Origin: Diphasiastrum complanatum
Lineage: Eukaryota; Streptophyta; Lycopodiopsida; Lycopodiales; Lycopodiaceae
Direction: 5' to 3'
Length of the DNA stretch: 64,000 nt
Assembly: GCA_029204225.1 (NCBI GenBank)
Contig: CM055108.1
Span: 48,054,897-48,118,896 of the forward strand
Positions 1-11,207 of the stretch are shown here, piece by piece. Both the position numbers and the translations under genes were made by a program. The notes beneath the pieces were generated by a model. It had not been told where the DNA came from and did not search any database. It worked only from the letters and a program-made list of their open reading frames with translations. Within the stretch, counting starts at the first letter, position 1. Every line of letters starts with the position of its first letter.

Positions 1-1090
1 TTTGGAAATACATCAAATGGATTTATAGACAACATATCTCAATGGAGTTATCGAGAAGACATGTACATGGTGCAACCCGAAGGTTATATTATCGAGGGTA
101 AGCACAATCATGTTTGTAAACTCCATAAGGCACTTTATGGCTTGAAGCATTCTGCTCGAGCATGGTTTCAAAGGATCAATACTTTCCTCATTGATCATGA
201 CTATACACCTACTCTTCAGATTCAAATGTTTACTTCAAAGCAGTGCAACAGTCTTTTATCATTGTCACATTATACATCAATGATACATTGTTTTTCAGCA
301 AGAGTATTGATGATAAAAGAGGAGAAGATAATGCTATCTTCCGAATTCGGCATGACCGATCTAGGCGAAGTTCATTTCTGCCTTGGTATACAAATCCATA
401 GAGACAAAAAACAAAAGTTGATCTATATTACACAATAGAGATACATCTACAACATTCTAGTCAGATATAATATGATCAATTGCAAGTTAGCTCTCTCACC
501 AATGGAACCAGGACTCAAATTGTCAATGGACTAGTGTCCCCAAACAATCCATGAGAAGTAAGCAGATGCGTGAGCATCCTTACCATTCTATTATAGGATC
601 TCTTATGTACGCCATGATTTGTACCAGGCCAGACATAGCGTTGCAGTCAGCTCTCTCAGTCTGTTTATGACTAATCCTGATATAACACATTGGAAGGCTC
701 TTATCAGAGTCATGAGATATCTTCAAGCTACTATGGACTTTTGCGTTTGTTATGGAATAGTCGGCAACGACAAACTCAATTTTCTCAGTGGTTACACAAA
801 TGCGAGTTGGGCAAGAGTGTAGACACTCATAAATCTACTTTCAAATTTACATTCTTCCTCAAACAATGGTCCAATTTCTTGGAACAGTTGCAAGCAATCT
901 TCGATAGCTCTATCTTCCACTAAAACAGAGTATATCGCAGCCTCTCAAGATACAAAGAAAGCAATTTGGTTGAGAAACTTACTCTCAGATATCGGTCTGA
1001 ATCAGTATGCCTTGACGACATTATTTTGTGATAAAAGTGCCATCACTTTATCAGCCAGCCCCTAGATTTTCATTCCAGGAGTAAGCACAT
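1..1090 (+). pseudogene. Ty1/copia reverse transcriptase and RNase H remnant
   Basis: This is the 3' part of a copia pol gene, cut by the window edge. Residues reading KALYGLKHSARAWFQRI (from about 127) match the copia reverse transcriptase thumb region. A GMTDLGEVHFCLGIQIH stretch follows near 350-405, and an RNase H segment reading EYIAASQDTKKAIWLRNLL lies at about 928-985. The YVDD catalytic box is not recognisable, and there are several in-frame stops and frame changes (for example at 436 and 531), so it is dead. The sequence runs straight into an LTR-like piece at about 1092. The family assignment is firm; the exact right edge is an estimate. Confidence 0.85.
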
Positions 1091-1091
1091 T

Positions 1092-1345
1092 GTCTGTATT
1101 TCTTCGTGACTAATATTTGTCTAATAATCTTCAATGCTTAATTGTTTGGCTACGTAATCACTATAGTACTGACAATTTCAAAGTTAGTTACTATAAGATC
1201 AAACGTGATTTCTATCACTATTGTCTTGTTTGAAATTGATAGGCGTAGTCATGCATTGGAAAGATGAAGATAGTTTATTTTGCCATGCACGAAAGTTTTT
1301 TTTTTTTTAAGCTAGATCTATCTTCTGCATTACCACTTTCCGACA
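1092..1345 (+). repeat. Partial copia LTR (R/U5 side), plus orientation
   Basis: This piece matches the reverse complement of about 7318-7610, the LTR of the minus-strand copia element further right. It ends in CA immediately before a primer-binding site, as the 3' end of an LTR should. The U3 side, including any TATA box, is missing, because the RNase H remnant joins it directly. Confidence 0.7.
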
Positions 1346-1357
1346 TGGTATCAAAGC
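1346..1357 (+). other. Primer-binding site (initiator Met tRNA type) with leader to about 1553
   Basis: TGGTATCAAAGC differs at one base from the usual plant copia primer-binding site TGGTATCAGAGC. The following 200 bases match, in reverse complement, the untranslated leader at about 7130-7305 of the minus-strand copia element. No gag follows; at about 1569 the sequence flips into an LTR in the opposite orientation. Confidence 0.7.
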
Positions 1358-1568
1358 GAAATCATTATTCTTTATCAGATTCCAATATGATATTAGACCG
1401 AAGGTTCTAATACTTCATATCTTTTGCGATATCAATTTGATATCATACTCTTGAGTTCTTTTCAACCTTTCAGTATCATAGAATTGATTTCTTATTGTTG
1501 GCATTACCACATCTTAGCGTCATCGATATAATTGACAGACTAAGTTCATTGCTTAGAAGACTGTTTTG

Positions 1569-2095
1569 TCAGAAAGTGGTGTGCAAAAGATAGGTCTAAC
1601 TTGAAAAGAAACGAATGAAAATAGTTCAAGTGTCCTAAAAAGAAAACTTTTTGTGCTTGGCGGAATAAACTATCTTCTTCTTTCACAATGCATGACTACA
1701 TCTATCAATTTCAAACAAAACAATAGTGATAGAAATCATGTTTGATCCTATAGTAAGTAACTTTGGAATCATCAATACTATAGTGATTATGTAGCCAAAC
1801 AATAAAGCATAGAAAATTATCAGACAAATAATTTGTCACGAATTAGTCGCGAATCACAAGACAAATAATTAATCGCGAAGAATTACAGAAACGCATACAT
1901 CCTGAGACGAAGCTGAATGCAATAAAGGATAGTATTGATTCAGTATGAAAACGTAATAGAAGTACATGAGTACAATAAGTTGCAGATCAAAGCCGCGTAC
2001 TCTCTATGCTATCTCTGAGCGACTAAAATGAAAGTTGGAATTAATGCACAATACTGATAAGCAATAGTGCAAGAGCAATCTCTAAAACTTATTCA
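1569..2095 (-). repeat. Second partial copia LTR, minus orientation
   Basis: It starts with TGTCAGAAAGTGG and follows the LTR at 7318 onward base by base with scattered differences and indels (shared stretches include the segment around 1680-1860 and the one around 1955-2010). The similarity stops near 2095, where gypsy-like sequence begins. Relative to the LTR piece at 1092-1345 it is inverted, so the two could fold together. Confidence 0.65.
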
Positions 2096-2109
2096 TGTGA
2101 GTCACGCTT

Positions 2110-4893
2110 TGACTTATGAAGACAATGCAAAATTTACTGATGAGCAGGTTCTAAATCATGTGGATCCTACCAGATTTGAAATACGTCACATTCCTGATGA
2201 ACCAATAATAAAATAGCCAAAAGTAGTTATATTGAAGAAAGCCAAAATCACAAGATCAATGACAAAGAAAGCAACATTATAATACGGTCCTGAAATGGAA
2301 AAGTCCACCTCAAAGAATTGAGCTGAAAAATGTGCCACCCTTATTGGATAAAGAAAAAGAAAAAGTCAAGGATGATTCTTCAAGTCAGAGTTTTCGTGAG
2401 ACATCACCGTCCAGGAATTTATTGCCTCCATGATCAATTCCTGCTAAGAAAGCTAAGCGAAGCTCCAAGACTAATCCTTTAGACAAAGAACAATCAGAGG
2501 AAGTCTAGCATGATATGCCCAGAGCATTTCAAACGCTATACTCTGGATGATGTGGTTATCATGTTACCAAAAACACATTATGAACCTGAAGAACAGGTGC
2601 CAGAATTGAAAGATGTTTACTATGGCCCAGCTAGGATGCAGCCTATGAATCTTGCGGAACCAGTAGAACCAGAAAAGATTGTACAAGTTGGAGCACAACT
2701 TACTCCTGAATAGTTTCAAGTACTACAAACATTGCTTATTAAATACCAAGATTGATCTCAAGGGAATTTCGACATCAGTTATTGAGCATACCATACCCTT
2801 AATACCTGATGCAATTCCAAAGTCACAAAGTTATATTGCTGTAATCCTAATATTACGGATTTGATAAAGAAAGAGTTATAGAGATTGCTAGAACCCGCCT
2901 TCATTTATGAGAATGTGTTTCCGAGCACACGGAATGGGTTTCACCAATTGTCATTGTTCCCAAGAAGAATGAAAAATTGAGAATTTGTGTGAATCTCAAA
3001 GCTTTGAACAAAGTAACGCAAAAGGATCACTTTCCATTACCTTTTACTAAAAGCATTTTGGATTGCCTTGTTAGAGCAGAAGCTTATAGTTTTTTAGATG
3101 GATTCAGTGGATACAATCAGGTCAAGATTGCACCTACAGATCATCATAAAACAACTTTTGCAATAGAGTGGGACACTTATGCTTATAAAGTAATGTCGTT
3201 TGGACTCTGTAATGCACCTAGTTCATTTCAAATAGTGATGCAGTTTGCTTTCAAAGATTATCTACAAATTTTTTTTTGAAATTTACTTAAATGACTTTGG
3301 AGTCCATAGCACGGATACAGACCACCTGGATCAGTTGGAAACAATATTTGAACGTTGTCGCAAGTACCAAATTTTATTAAATCCAGAAAAGTGTCAGGTT
3401 TGGATCTCTCATGGAGTTATTCTTGGGCATGTGGTATCAAGGCATGGCATTGCAACGGATTATTCAAAATCAAAGTCATTATGGAATTACCACCGCCAGG
3501 GACAATTCGTGGAGTTTATGTCTTTATGGGTCATGGGAACTACTATCAAATTTTCATTATCTTCTTTGCAGATCTTGCAAGACCTATATACAAACTGACC
3601 GTTGTTCCTATTTGCACAGTTGAGGCATTAAAAGACTCTGAAAAATTGAAAAAAAAACATTAGCTTCAGCACCAATACTACGTTCTCCAGAGTGGACGAT
3701 TGAATTTCATGTTCACACTGATGCCTCAAAATATGCTATTGGATCAGTGTTGACACAGCCAAGAGAATACAAGAAAGACTATCCTGTATGATTTGCAAGC
3801 CAACAGTTTACGGATTCAGAGAAAACCTATTCAACAACAGAACGTGAAGCATTAGCAATGATTTTCTCTGTAAAAAAAATTCGACATTATCTTATGTAAA
3901 CGCACTTTGCATTTTATACGAATCACCAACCGTTACTTTACTTGGTAAACAAGACATGCAATACAAGGCATATTGCATGATGGCTACTGTTATTGACTGA
4001 ATTTGACTTTTGAGTTGTGGTTCGAAAGGCAAAACAATATTATCTCGCCGACCATGTTTCAAGAATCGAGTCTGCACCAGTTAATGCTGAGGTGGATGAT
4101 GAACTTCCAGATGTTGCGTTATTCTATGTTGAAGCAATACTTGAGTGGGCAGCGGATATTGTTGAGAATCTAATGGTAGGTCAACCTAATGACTCCTTGA
4201 CAAAAGTATAGAAGAGGCAATTGATTCATAAGGCTCAACCTTATCAATTGACTGCGGGACAATTGTATCGTCGCTGAATGGATGATATTCTTCAAAGATG
4301 TATTTTATCGCATAAAATACCTGAATTAATCATGTTTTCAAATGATGGAATGGGCGGAGGACATTTTTCTACAAATATTACTATTCACAAACTTTTGCGA
4401 TCAGGGTTTTGATGGCCTACACTTCATAAAGACACCAAAAATTATATTCAGTCATGTGATGTTTGCCAACGAGCACGATGTCCTACGCGACAGAATTATG
4501 GACCCTTACATCTAGTTTTATCGCAAGCACCATTTGAGAAATGAGGACTGGATTATGTTGGTCCTATTCATCCTGCGGCAACAGGATCTCAAGCTAGATA
4601 TATCATCGTCACAACTGATATTTGACCAAGTGGGTTGAAGCCAAAGTTGTTATAGTTGCTAATGCAAAATCTACAACTAGATTTCTTTATGAACACATCA
4701 TTATCAGATTTGGATGTCCTATTGAGATCGTCAATAATCGTGGTACACACTTTGTTAATCAAACGATAAAGTGTTTGTTGGAAGATTTTTTTTGTTATAC
4801 ACCAGTATAGTACTCCGTATTATCCCAAGGTTTATGGCCAAGCTGAATCTTCCAATAAGATTCTCTGCACTATTATGACAAAAACAGTTGAAG
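2110..4893 (+). pseudogene. Ty3/gypsy pol remnant (RT, RNase H, integrase)
   Basis: Domains appear in the order of a gypsy pol. Reverse transcriptase lies at about 2970-3460, with LRICVNLKALNKV, FLDGFSGYNQVKIAP and FGLCNAPSSFQ. The catalytic box is degraded: the usual Y-x-D-D reads YLNDFG near 3283-3300 after a frame change in a T-run at 3269. RNase H lies at about 3700-4060, with HTDASKYAIGSVL and STTEREALAMIF. An integrase zinc-finger-like part is near 4440-4480, with the core from about 4555 to 4893, including TKWVEAK and a GQAE motif in a shifted frame. Many stops and frameshifts make it non-functional. It is cut at about 4893 by a copia element in the opposite orientation; I do not see it resume on the far side. 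Confidence 0.85.
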
Positions 4894-5855
4894 CGAAGCG
4901 ATAGGAGAATCTGACAGATCGGCTACATGGGAAACTACCCTTTCCTTTGAGGTCTTGAAACTGATCTTCGATGAAGATGACATCCCGGCTAGTGAATATT
5001 TTTGACTTTGATGGATCGAACAACTTGTAGGCTTGTTCTGAAGTAGTGTAGCTGATGAATACACACTTGATACTATAAAAGTTGAGCTTCTTCCTACGAT
5101 CACGAGGTATTTGCGCAAAAGCAGTACATCCAAAAACTCGTAAGTTTGATAAAGAAGGTTTGGTATTTGTCCAAATTTCGAATGGTGTTTTGTCTGAGAG
5201 GCCTTTAGTAGTAGGCCATCTGTTATAGGTTGCTGTTGAAATAGCTTCAGCCCAGAAGGACTTCGAAAGTTTTGCATGTGATAACATGCACTTTGCCGAT
5301 TCAACTAAAGTTCTATTCTTTCTCTCAACAAGACCATTTGACTGAGGCGAATAGGAACTAGTGATGTATTGTTGCTCAATGCCATTGCTAAGGCAGTAGT
5401 CCTTGAATTCATTGGAGATGTATTCTCCCCCGTTATCTGACCTTAGTGCTTTGATTTGTTTGCCAGTTTGATTCTCAGCATGCTCTCTGAATTGTCTGAA
5501 TTTGATGAAAGACTCTGATTTCTGTTTAATGAAATAAACAACTGTTCTTCAGGAAAATTCGTCAATAAAGATAATGAAGTACTTTGCATCTAGCAATGAA
5601 GGACTTTGCATAGTCCACAAATATTTGTATGAACAACATCTAATAGATCTTTTGCTGCATGCATATGGTTTGATCTAAAAGGAAACCTAGCCTGCTTTCC
5701 AAAAATGCAGCTATGAGATCCACCTTACCAGAAGGATGGTCAAGATTAAGAACCATGGATTGTTTGGTCATGTTCAAAACAGACGCATGATTCACGTGTC
5801 CTAAGCGATGATGCCACAGTCATGCTTTATTGACTAGAACAGAGGTCTTCAACAC
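4894..5855 (-). pseudogene. Ty1/copia integrase remnant
   Basis: Read on the minus strand this is the second half of a copia integrase. NGGEYISNEFK-like residues occur around 5400-5440, a PQSNGLVERKNRT-like region around 5310-5345, and the open stretch 4832-5287 begins LSHAKLSKSFWAEAISTA. It then shows the FGCTAFAQIPRDRRKKL block typical of the copia integrase C-terminus. Stops and indels separate the open pieces. Reverse transcriptase and RNase H, which should follow at lower coordinates, are absent because the element is joined to gypsy sequence at about 4894. Confidence 0.8.
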
Positions 5856-6413
5856 TTAACTAGACTCAGAATAATAGTATGCCAATCTATATAAGTAACC
5901 CTGCCTCTTGCCGAGTGCAAGGATCTTATCACTCCTATCAATAATTCTGCATTGATCAAATTCGAATTCTACCTTATGACCTAAATTTCTAATTCTACTC
6001 ATTGATAACAGATTTGTAGAGAGTTTAGGAACATATAAAACCTTTGATAGTAATTTGAATTGATCATGCTGGAATCGTAATCTTACAGTACCTTCACCTT
6101 CAGTAGTGTGAGTACTATTTTCACCAAGATGAACAAATTTCTTCGTGTTGTAAGGAGTGTAGGAGTTGAAAATCTCACGTTGATTGGTCATATGTTGAGT
6201 TGCTCCAGAATCCAGAAACCATGAATCATCCAAAAATGTGCTTTGATCTTTGACCATGAATGCGCCTTCGTCCACTTCGACCTAGAGAGATGATGAGACT
6301 GTGTTTGCTTGTTGATCAGGTTGCTTGGCTGCATTCTTCGGTTGGAGAATTTGGCAATCCTTGATCTCATGGTTATTGCGCTTGCAAAACCTACAAAATA
6401 TCTTTTTCTTCGA
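5856..6413 (-). pseudogene. Copia zinc knuckle, protease and pre-integrase region
   Basis: The open stretch 5856-6275 encodes an aspartic protease-like start, WFLDSGATQHMT, where D-S-G is the catalytic triad of a copia protease. It goes on to VLYVPKLSTNLLSMSRI, typical of the segment before integrase. Just upstream, around 6340-6390, CRFCKRNNHEIKDC is a CCHC-type zinc knuckle. It sits directly downstream of the gag ORF at 6414-7112 in the same element. A frame break between gag and this part, and another before integrase, make the polyprotein discontinuous. Confidence 0.8.
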
Positions 6414-7112
6414 CTATGGATTCAATGATTGTTCTTGACCTTGAGTCTGTTTCTGATTTGTTGAAGCCTTCTTGGAGCTTTTTAGCTTCTGTCGCTTTGA
6501 GCCTTTGTTGACAAATAGAGCCTGAGAGGAGGAAGTAGACAAAGTGTCTTGACTTTTTCTATTGTCTTCTTGTACCAACATAGTGATAACTCTCGTAAGA
6601 GCTAAATCTAAGTGTGTCGATATGATCATCATCCAGTTCTCATATCTAGAGGGCAAGCTTGAAAGCAATGTCATAGTTGCGTCTTGATCATCTATGATTG
6701 ATCCGACAACGGCCATCTGTTGCAAAAGATTCTTAAACTGGCTAATGTGACTCTGAAGAGAATCACCAGTAGACATTTTGAATGTGAAGAATCTTCTTCG
6801 TAGATGTAACTTGGTAGTTACATCCCTCACGTCATATAGTGAGTTCAAAATGTCCCAAACGTCTCTAGACGTTTTAGCTTCAGCTATGTGTCCAATCTGT
6901 GTATCTGATATATTAAGGATAATAAATGCGAAAGCTTTACCATCCTTCGATTTCCACTTTGAGTCGTCGTCTTCAAGTTTTACTTCTGTACCTGTGACAA
7001 CATCCCATAATTCGTTGGCGATTAACAAGGTCTTCATCTTAAATTTTTCCAAATGATAATTGGATCCATTCAGCTTGTCTGCGATAAGACCGACTTTACT
7101 TTGAGAATCCAT
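6414..7112 (-). CDS. Copia Gag polyprotein part (UBN2-type)
   Basis: An open frame of 232 codons starting with ATG at 7112 and ending before the zinc knuckle. KLNGSNYHLEKFKMKTLL near the start and DVWDILNSLYDV, HLRRRFFTFKMSTGDSL further on are hallmarks of the gag domain (UBN2/DUF4219 type) of plant copia elements. The C-terminal 60 residues are lysine, serine and glutamine rich, as expected of a nucleic-acid-binding tail. The leader (7113-7305), primer-binding site and LTR follow upstream in the right order. The frame is intact, but the rest of the element is broken, so any product would be a lone Gag. A related, more decayed copy lies at 8251-8740. Confidence 0.8.
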   Translation of the reverse strand: MDSQSKVGLIADKLNGSNYHLEKFKMKTLLIANELWDVVTGTEVKLEDDDSKWKSKDGKAFAFIILNISDTQIGHIAEAKTSRDVWDILNSLYDVRDVTTKLHLRRRFFTFKMSTGDSLQSHISQFKNLLQQMAVVGSIIDDQDATMTLLSSLPSRYENWMMIISTHLDLALTRVITMLVQEDNRKSQDTLSTSSSQALFVNKGSKRQKLKSSKKASTNQKQTQGQEQSLNP

Positions 7113-7305
7113 CTGAAACTTAGTCTGTCGATTATATCGATGACGCTAAGATGTGGTAATGCCAATGATAAGAAATCAATTCTCTGATACTTAAAGGTTG
7201 AAAAGAACTCAAGAGTATGATATCAACTTGATATCATGAAAGATATGAAGTATTAGAGCTTTCGCTCTAATATCATATTGGAATCAGATAAAGAATAATG
7301 ATTTT

Positions 7306-7317
7306 GCTCTGATACCA
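7306..7317 (-). other. Primer-binding site of the minus-strand copia
   Basis: On the minus strand it reads TGGTATCAGAGC, the exact complement of the 3' end of plant initiator Met tRNA. It lies directly inside the LTR that begins at 7318, about 190 bases ahead of the gag start codon. Confidence 0.9.
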
Positions 7318-8000
7318 TGTCAGAAAGTGATAATGTAGAAGATAAATCTAACTCGAAAAAAAAAAACTTTCGTGCATGGCGGAATAAACTATTTTCATCT
7401 TTCCAATGCATGACTACACCTATCAATTTTAAACAAGACAATAGTGATAGAAATCACGTTTGATCTTATAGTAACTAACTTTAAAATCGTCAGTACTACA
7501 GTATCACGTTTGATCTTATAGTAACTAACTTTAAAATCGTCAGTACTACAGTGATTACGTAACCAAACAATTAAGCATTGAAGATTATGAGACAAATATT
7601 AGTCACGAAGAAATACAGAAATGCATACAATCTGAACGCAATAAAGAATAGTTTTGATTCAAAACGAAACAGAAGTAAATGAGTACAATAAGTTGCGGAT
7701 TGAAGCCGTGTACTCTATGCTATCTCTGAGCGGCTAAAAATGAAAGTCTGAATAATGCGCAATGCTGATGAGCAGTAGCGCAATAGCATTATCTAAAACA
7801 ACTCTAAGAAGTGAGCTAGAATGCTCAGGAGTATTCAAGCTCGCAGGCTTGAGAGAGAGAGAGCTAACTATTCAAGCGCTTATGATAATTTTGATTTTCA
7901 ATGAATTAATCTATATGAATATGAACAACTATTTATACTAAGAAATTAGGTCATCAATTGCGATCGCCAGTTGGCTGGTGATCCGCTGGCATCCATCCAG
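7318..8000 (-). repeat. 5' LTR of the minus-strand copia element (outer edge uncertain)
   Basis: The inner edge is fixed by the primer-binding site: on the minus strand the LTR ends TTCTGACA. A TATAAATA motif on the minus strand at about 7930-7942 is a good candidate promoter TATA box. The LTR holds an exact 50-bp tandem duplication (7453-7502 and 7503-7552). The outer end cannot be set because no intact second LTR exists to compare; sequence up to about 8100 may belong to it. Confidence 0.7.
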
Positions 8001-8250
8001 TCCTTGTCATCGATTGTTGATAAGCGGTGAAATTGGCCGTAAACGTTTTGTCTGTATAAATGAACCAAAACTATAGCTTTTTCGAAATGAACTAAAACAG
8101 CCACATGCGACACTGTCGGGTTTTTTGCAAAATGGCAAAAAAGCCGAAGGTTTTTTTAAATTTTATTTAAGGCTGCCGCACACTTTGCCAGAGTCATTTT
8201 CTTAACATTTGAGGCTCTTTGAAAAAAGTGAAAAATGTGACACTGCATAT

Positions 8251-8740
8251 TTAAACGAGATTTTTGACAGACATTGGCAAGCTTGAAACCAGTGTCATTA
8301 CAGTGTCTTGATCGTCTATGACGGATCCGACAACGACCATTTGCTGCAGCAGGTTCTTGAACTGGTTGATGTAATTTTGTAGTGAATCACCATTTGTCAT
8401 CTTAAGAGAAAAGAATCTCCTTCTGAGGTGTAGCTTGGAAGCTACGTCATGCACATAGTACAATGTGCTCAAGATGTCCCAGACTTCCTTGGAGATCTGA
8501 GCTTCGGACACATGACCGATTTGTGTGTTTGATATATTGAGAATGATCAACGCAAAAGCTTTTCCATCCTTCAGCTTCCATCATGTGATTACAGCGTCGT
8601 CTGCTTCGGGTCTTGCCTCTACACTTATGACAACATCATACAACTCCTTAGCCATTAGCACAATTTTCATTTTGAATTTCCACAGATGATAGTTGAGGAT
8701 CCATCAAGCTTGTCCACGGGCTTTCCCTTGGAAATCCATG
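8251..8740 (-). pseudogene. Second copia gag remnant
   Basis: Minus-strand open stretch 8251-8550 plus a shifted part up to about 8740. It shares IGHVSEAQISKEVWDIL and HLRRRFFSLKMTNGDSLQ with the Gag at 6414-7112, clearly the same family but divergent. A stop near 8580 and frame changes disable it. Its 3' end, near 8265, breaks off where sequence outside the LTR of the neighbouring element begins. Confidence 0.8.
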
Positions 8741-8938
8741 TGGAAGTTAGTCTAAGTGACAATAATAACTATCAGTGACTTAGGAGTGAAAATCTAATGC
8801 TATTTACAGAACAAAAAAACAATTATTCTATCGACTGATAGAATCAGGTTATGTGAGAAGCTTATCAAGCCATAGTAATAGCTCTGATATAAAACCGCTT
8901 CTGATACAATGCATGTATCAAATTAAGAAATCAAACAA

Positions 8939-9725
8939 GCTCTGATACCATGTCGAGAGATGGTAGAAATGTATCTTCTCAATGCGTGCACTACAAGAAC
9001 AGTAGGTGAACACAAAACAGAGTCTGAATTGCGTGGTTGTTTGTGGAATCTGAAAGAGTAGACAATCAAACAAAGCAATAAGAGAGTCAAATAGAGAAAG
9101 AGAACAACGAAGCATACAATTTTGACAAAGACTTTGAACGCAATAAAAGACAATGATTGATTTAGATTAATGTATGAAAATACATGTCAGATTGATGTTA
9201 TGAGCACAAGACAATAGCGAACAAAATCGCGTGCCCAAGAAGCTAACTTCGCTCTGTAAAAGCTATGAGCTTATTATTGACAATAAGTCTAAAGAAAGAA
9301 TCGATACATGAAAGCATTTACAGGGTCTGTCTCTAATCATCATATATTTTTAGATTACAATAGTCATCTATATACAATTTACATTTGTGCAGATGAGTGT
9401 ACAAGAAGATGGCGTGGAGCCGTTGTGCCGTCTAAAGTAGATCGTGGCAGCTGTTGTCATTGTCAAGTAGTTGCACAATACATGAAGTGAGTGTGAGAAG
9501 GCTTTGACTATTCGGAGACGAGCATGTCGCTACTGAAAGTCGACAAAGTCAAGAAAATATGGTCTTCGACAATAGTCAGGTGAGTCGACCAAGTCGGACC
9601 TCCTGATAAGTCGGCCAAGTCGACAAGTCGGACTTCTTGATAAGTCGGATGAGTCAACAAGTCAAGTTGAGTGCCGCTTTCATTCCTATCTCCGATAATA
9701 AAATATTTCTGCAAATTGTGCAACA
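8939..9725 (-). repeat. Primer-binding site (8939-8950) and LTR of the second copia copy
   Basis: GCTCTGATACCA at 8939-8950 is a perfect primer-binding site on the minus strand. The LTR therefore starts at 8951 with TGTCGAGAGATGG. It shares little with the LTR at 7318 apart from the general layout, so this is a different subfamily although the gag parts are related. The right edge is a guess. The right part includes a degenerate AAGTCGG-rich stretch at about 9570-9665. Confidence 0.55.
9570..9665. repeat. Degenerate short tandem repeat (AAGTCGG-type)
   Basis: The string AAGTCGG, or close variants with GTCGAC or GTCAAC, recurs at least five times at irregular spacing. It lies inside or next to the LTR ending near 9.7 kb. 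Confidence 0.5.
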
Positions 9726-9729
9726 ATCC

Positions 9730-10121
9730 ATGTAAAACTGCATCGATATGAATGGAACTAGATTAACATGGGATTTAGGAGAGTAGAGGAATAAATCCAA
9801 GAATATATGGATCAATGAAGTTTCTACAACAATTTTAGAGAGAGGATTACATAATTTTTTAGAATCTTCGAATGTAAATCCCTCTCTCACATGAGACCAA
9901 ATTGACAGGCTATAGAAACCAAAAGTGCTCATTATTTTGAGCTCTATGACATGTAATCGATAAAAGAATTGTCATCAATACTTTTAAAATCTACCTATTA
10001 TAAAGCCTATTCGATTGTTTATGTTAATACATACTGAATTAATCAAATAAATGAATATTATTTACCAAACATGAATCAATATTAACCTTCATGTCAAAAT
10101 TATATAAGCAAGAATCATGAA

Positions 10122-10173
<52 letters not shown>

Positions 10174-10545
10174 AATAATGAATATACATTCACTCGTCTT
10201 CATATTATGACAGCTTGCCACCAAAAGGCATCATCTTGTTCGTATTTGACCTTGTTGGTAGGATTCTAGGCTTTTTTTGGGCCCTATATGATCTTGCATA
10301 ATATAGGGCCCCAAAACTTCTGATCATTTCTTTAACAAATGAATAAACTACCTACTCGTTTATGCTCCCGATTTGAATACCCTCTGGACACCAGACCAAC
10401 GTTTCCCATAATAAATTTTCTAAATCATTCAAACAATAAAATTTGTCACATGAAAAAAGAAAATTTAGCATAATAAATTTTTAGTTTACTTTTTATAAAC
10501 AAAATAAAAGACAACGTAAAAAATCCCAACAAAGGCAATTAAGTG
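9730..10545. other. AT-rich spacer with (AT)n microsatellite
   Basis: No coding potential seen. A pure (AT)n tract of about 23 repeats spans 10125-10170. Confidence 0.7.
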
Positions 10546-10675
10546 CAATAATGCTCAATTGGTCGAGCCATTACCACATATAATTTGGTCCTTGGGTATC
10601 TCATGGCCTCCACCACTCGTTGCCCGGGTTTTGGATTATATGTGGTAATGGGCCTCCCTATGGCCATTACCTAGT
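10546..10675 (+). repeat. Possible SINE or tRNA-derived fragment with a 17-bp inverted repeat
   Basis: TGCTCAATTGGTCGAGCC (near 10552) resembles the A box of a tRNA-type RNA polymerase III promoter, and CCCGGGTTTTGGATT (10623-10637) is a weak B box about 70 bases later, a spacing usual for tRNA-derived SINE heads. Within it, ATTACCACATATAAT and its reverse complement (10572-10586 and about 10633-10650) form an inverted repeat. No A-tail or target-site duplication was found, so the identity is tentative. Confidence 0.3.
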
Positions 10676-11054
10676 AAATAAACATACGTCTTAAATGGTT
10701 CTCTCGAATCTCTTAAACTAAAATAAAAATAAATTTTAATACATTCCATGTTATTTTCCCTTCTCACACATGGTGAGTTGGTGTATGGAGGTCTTCAAAT
10801 GAGCTCGCCCACCCGGGCTCAAAAAGTATGTTTCTCTTCCCAACAATGACCCCTAATCTTAAAAGACCCTAATAGAGCCCAAACAAAATTTAGTTGGTGG
10901 TGACTTGCATATATGGGCACCTCTTGTTTCATTTTGGAAGAGATGACAAGATATAATAGTTTTAGCTATGTGGCCTTCACAAAGACAACCACCTTGGCGA
11001 GAAAGTTTTGATCCATCCATGTGGACTGAAAGTTTTCATTGTTGCATACTTTTA

Positions 11055-11166
<112 letters not shown>

Positions 11167-11189
11167 TCACATTATTGCTATTTTTCATT

Positions 11190-11207
11190 CCTAAACCCTA
11201 ACCCTAA
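11190..11207. promoter_or_regulatory. Telomere-like repeat (telo-box type)
   Basis: CCTAAACCCTAACCCTAA contains the plant telo-box AAACCCTAA. Such motifs are common in the 5' regions of plant genes. It lies about 1 kb ahead of the CRTISO start codon; any regulatory role is inference. Confidence 0.4.
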
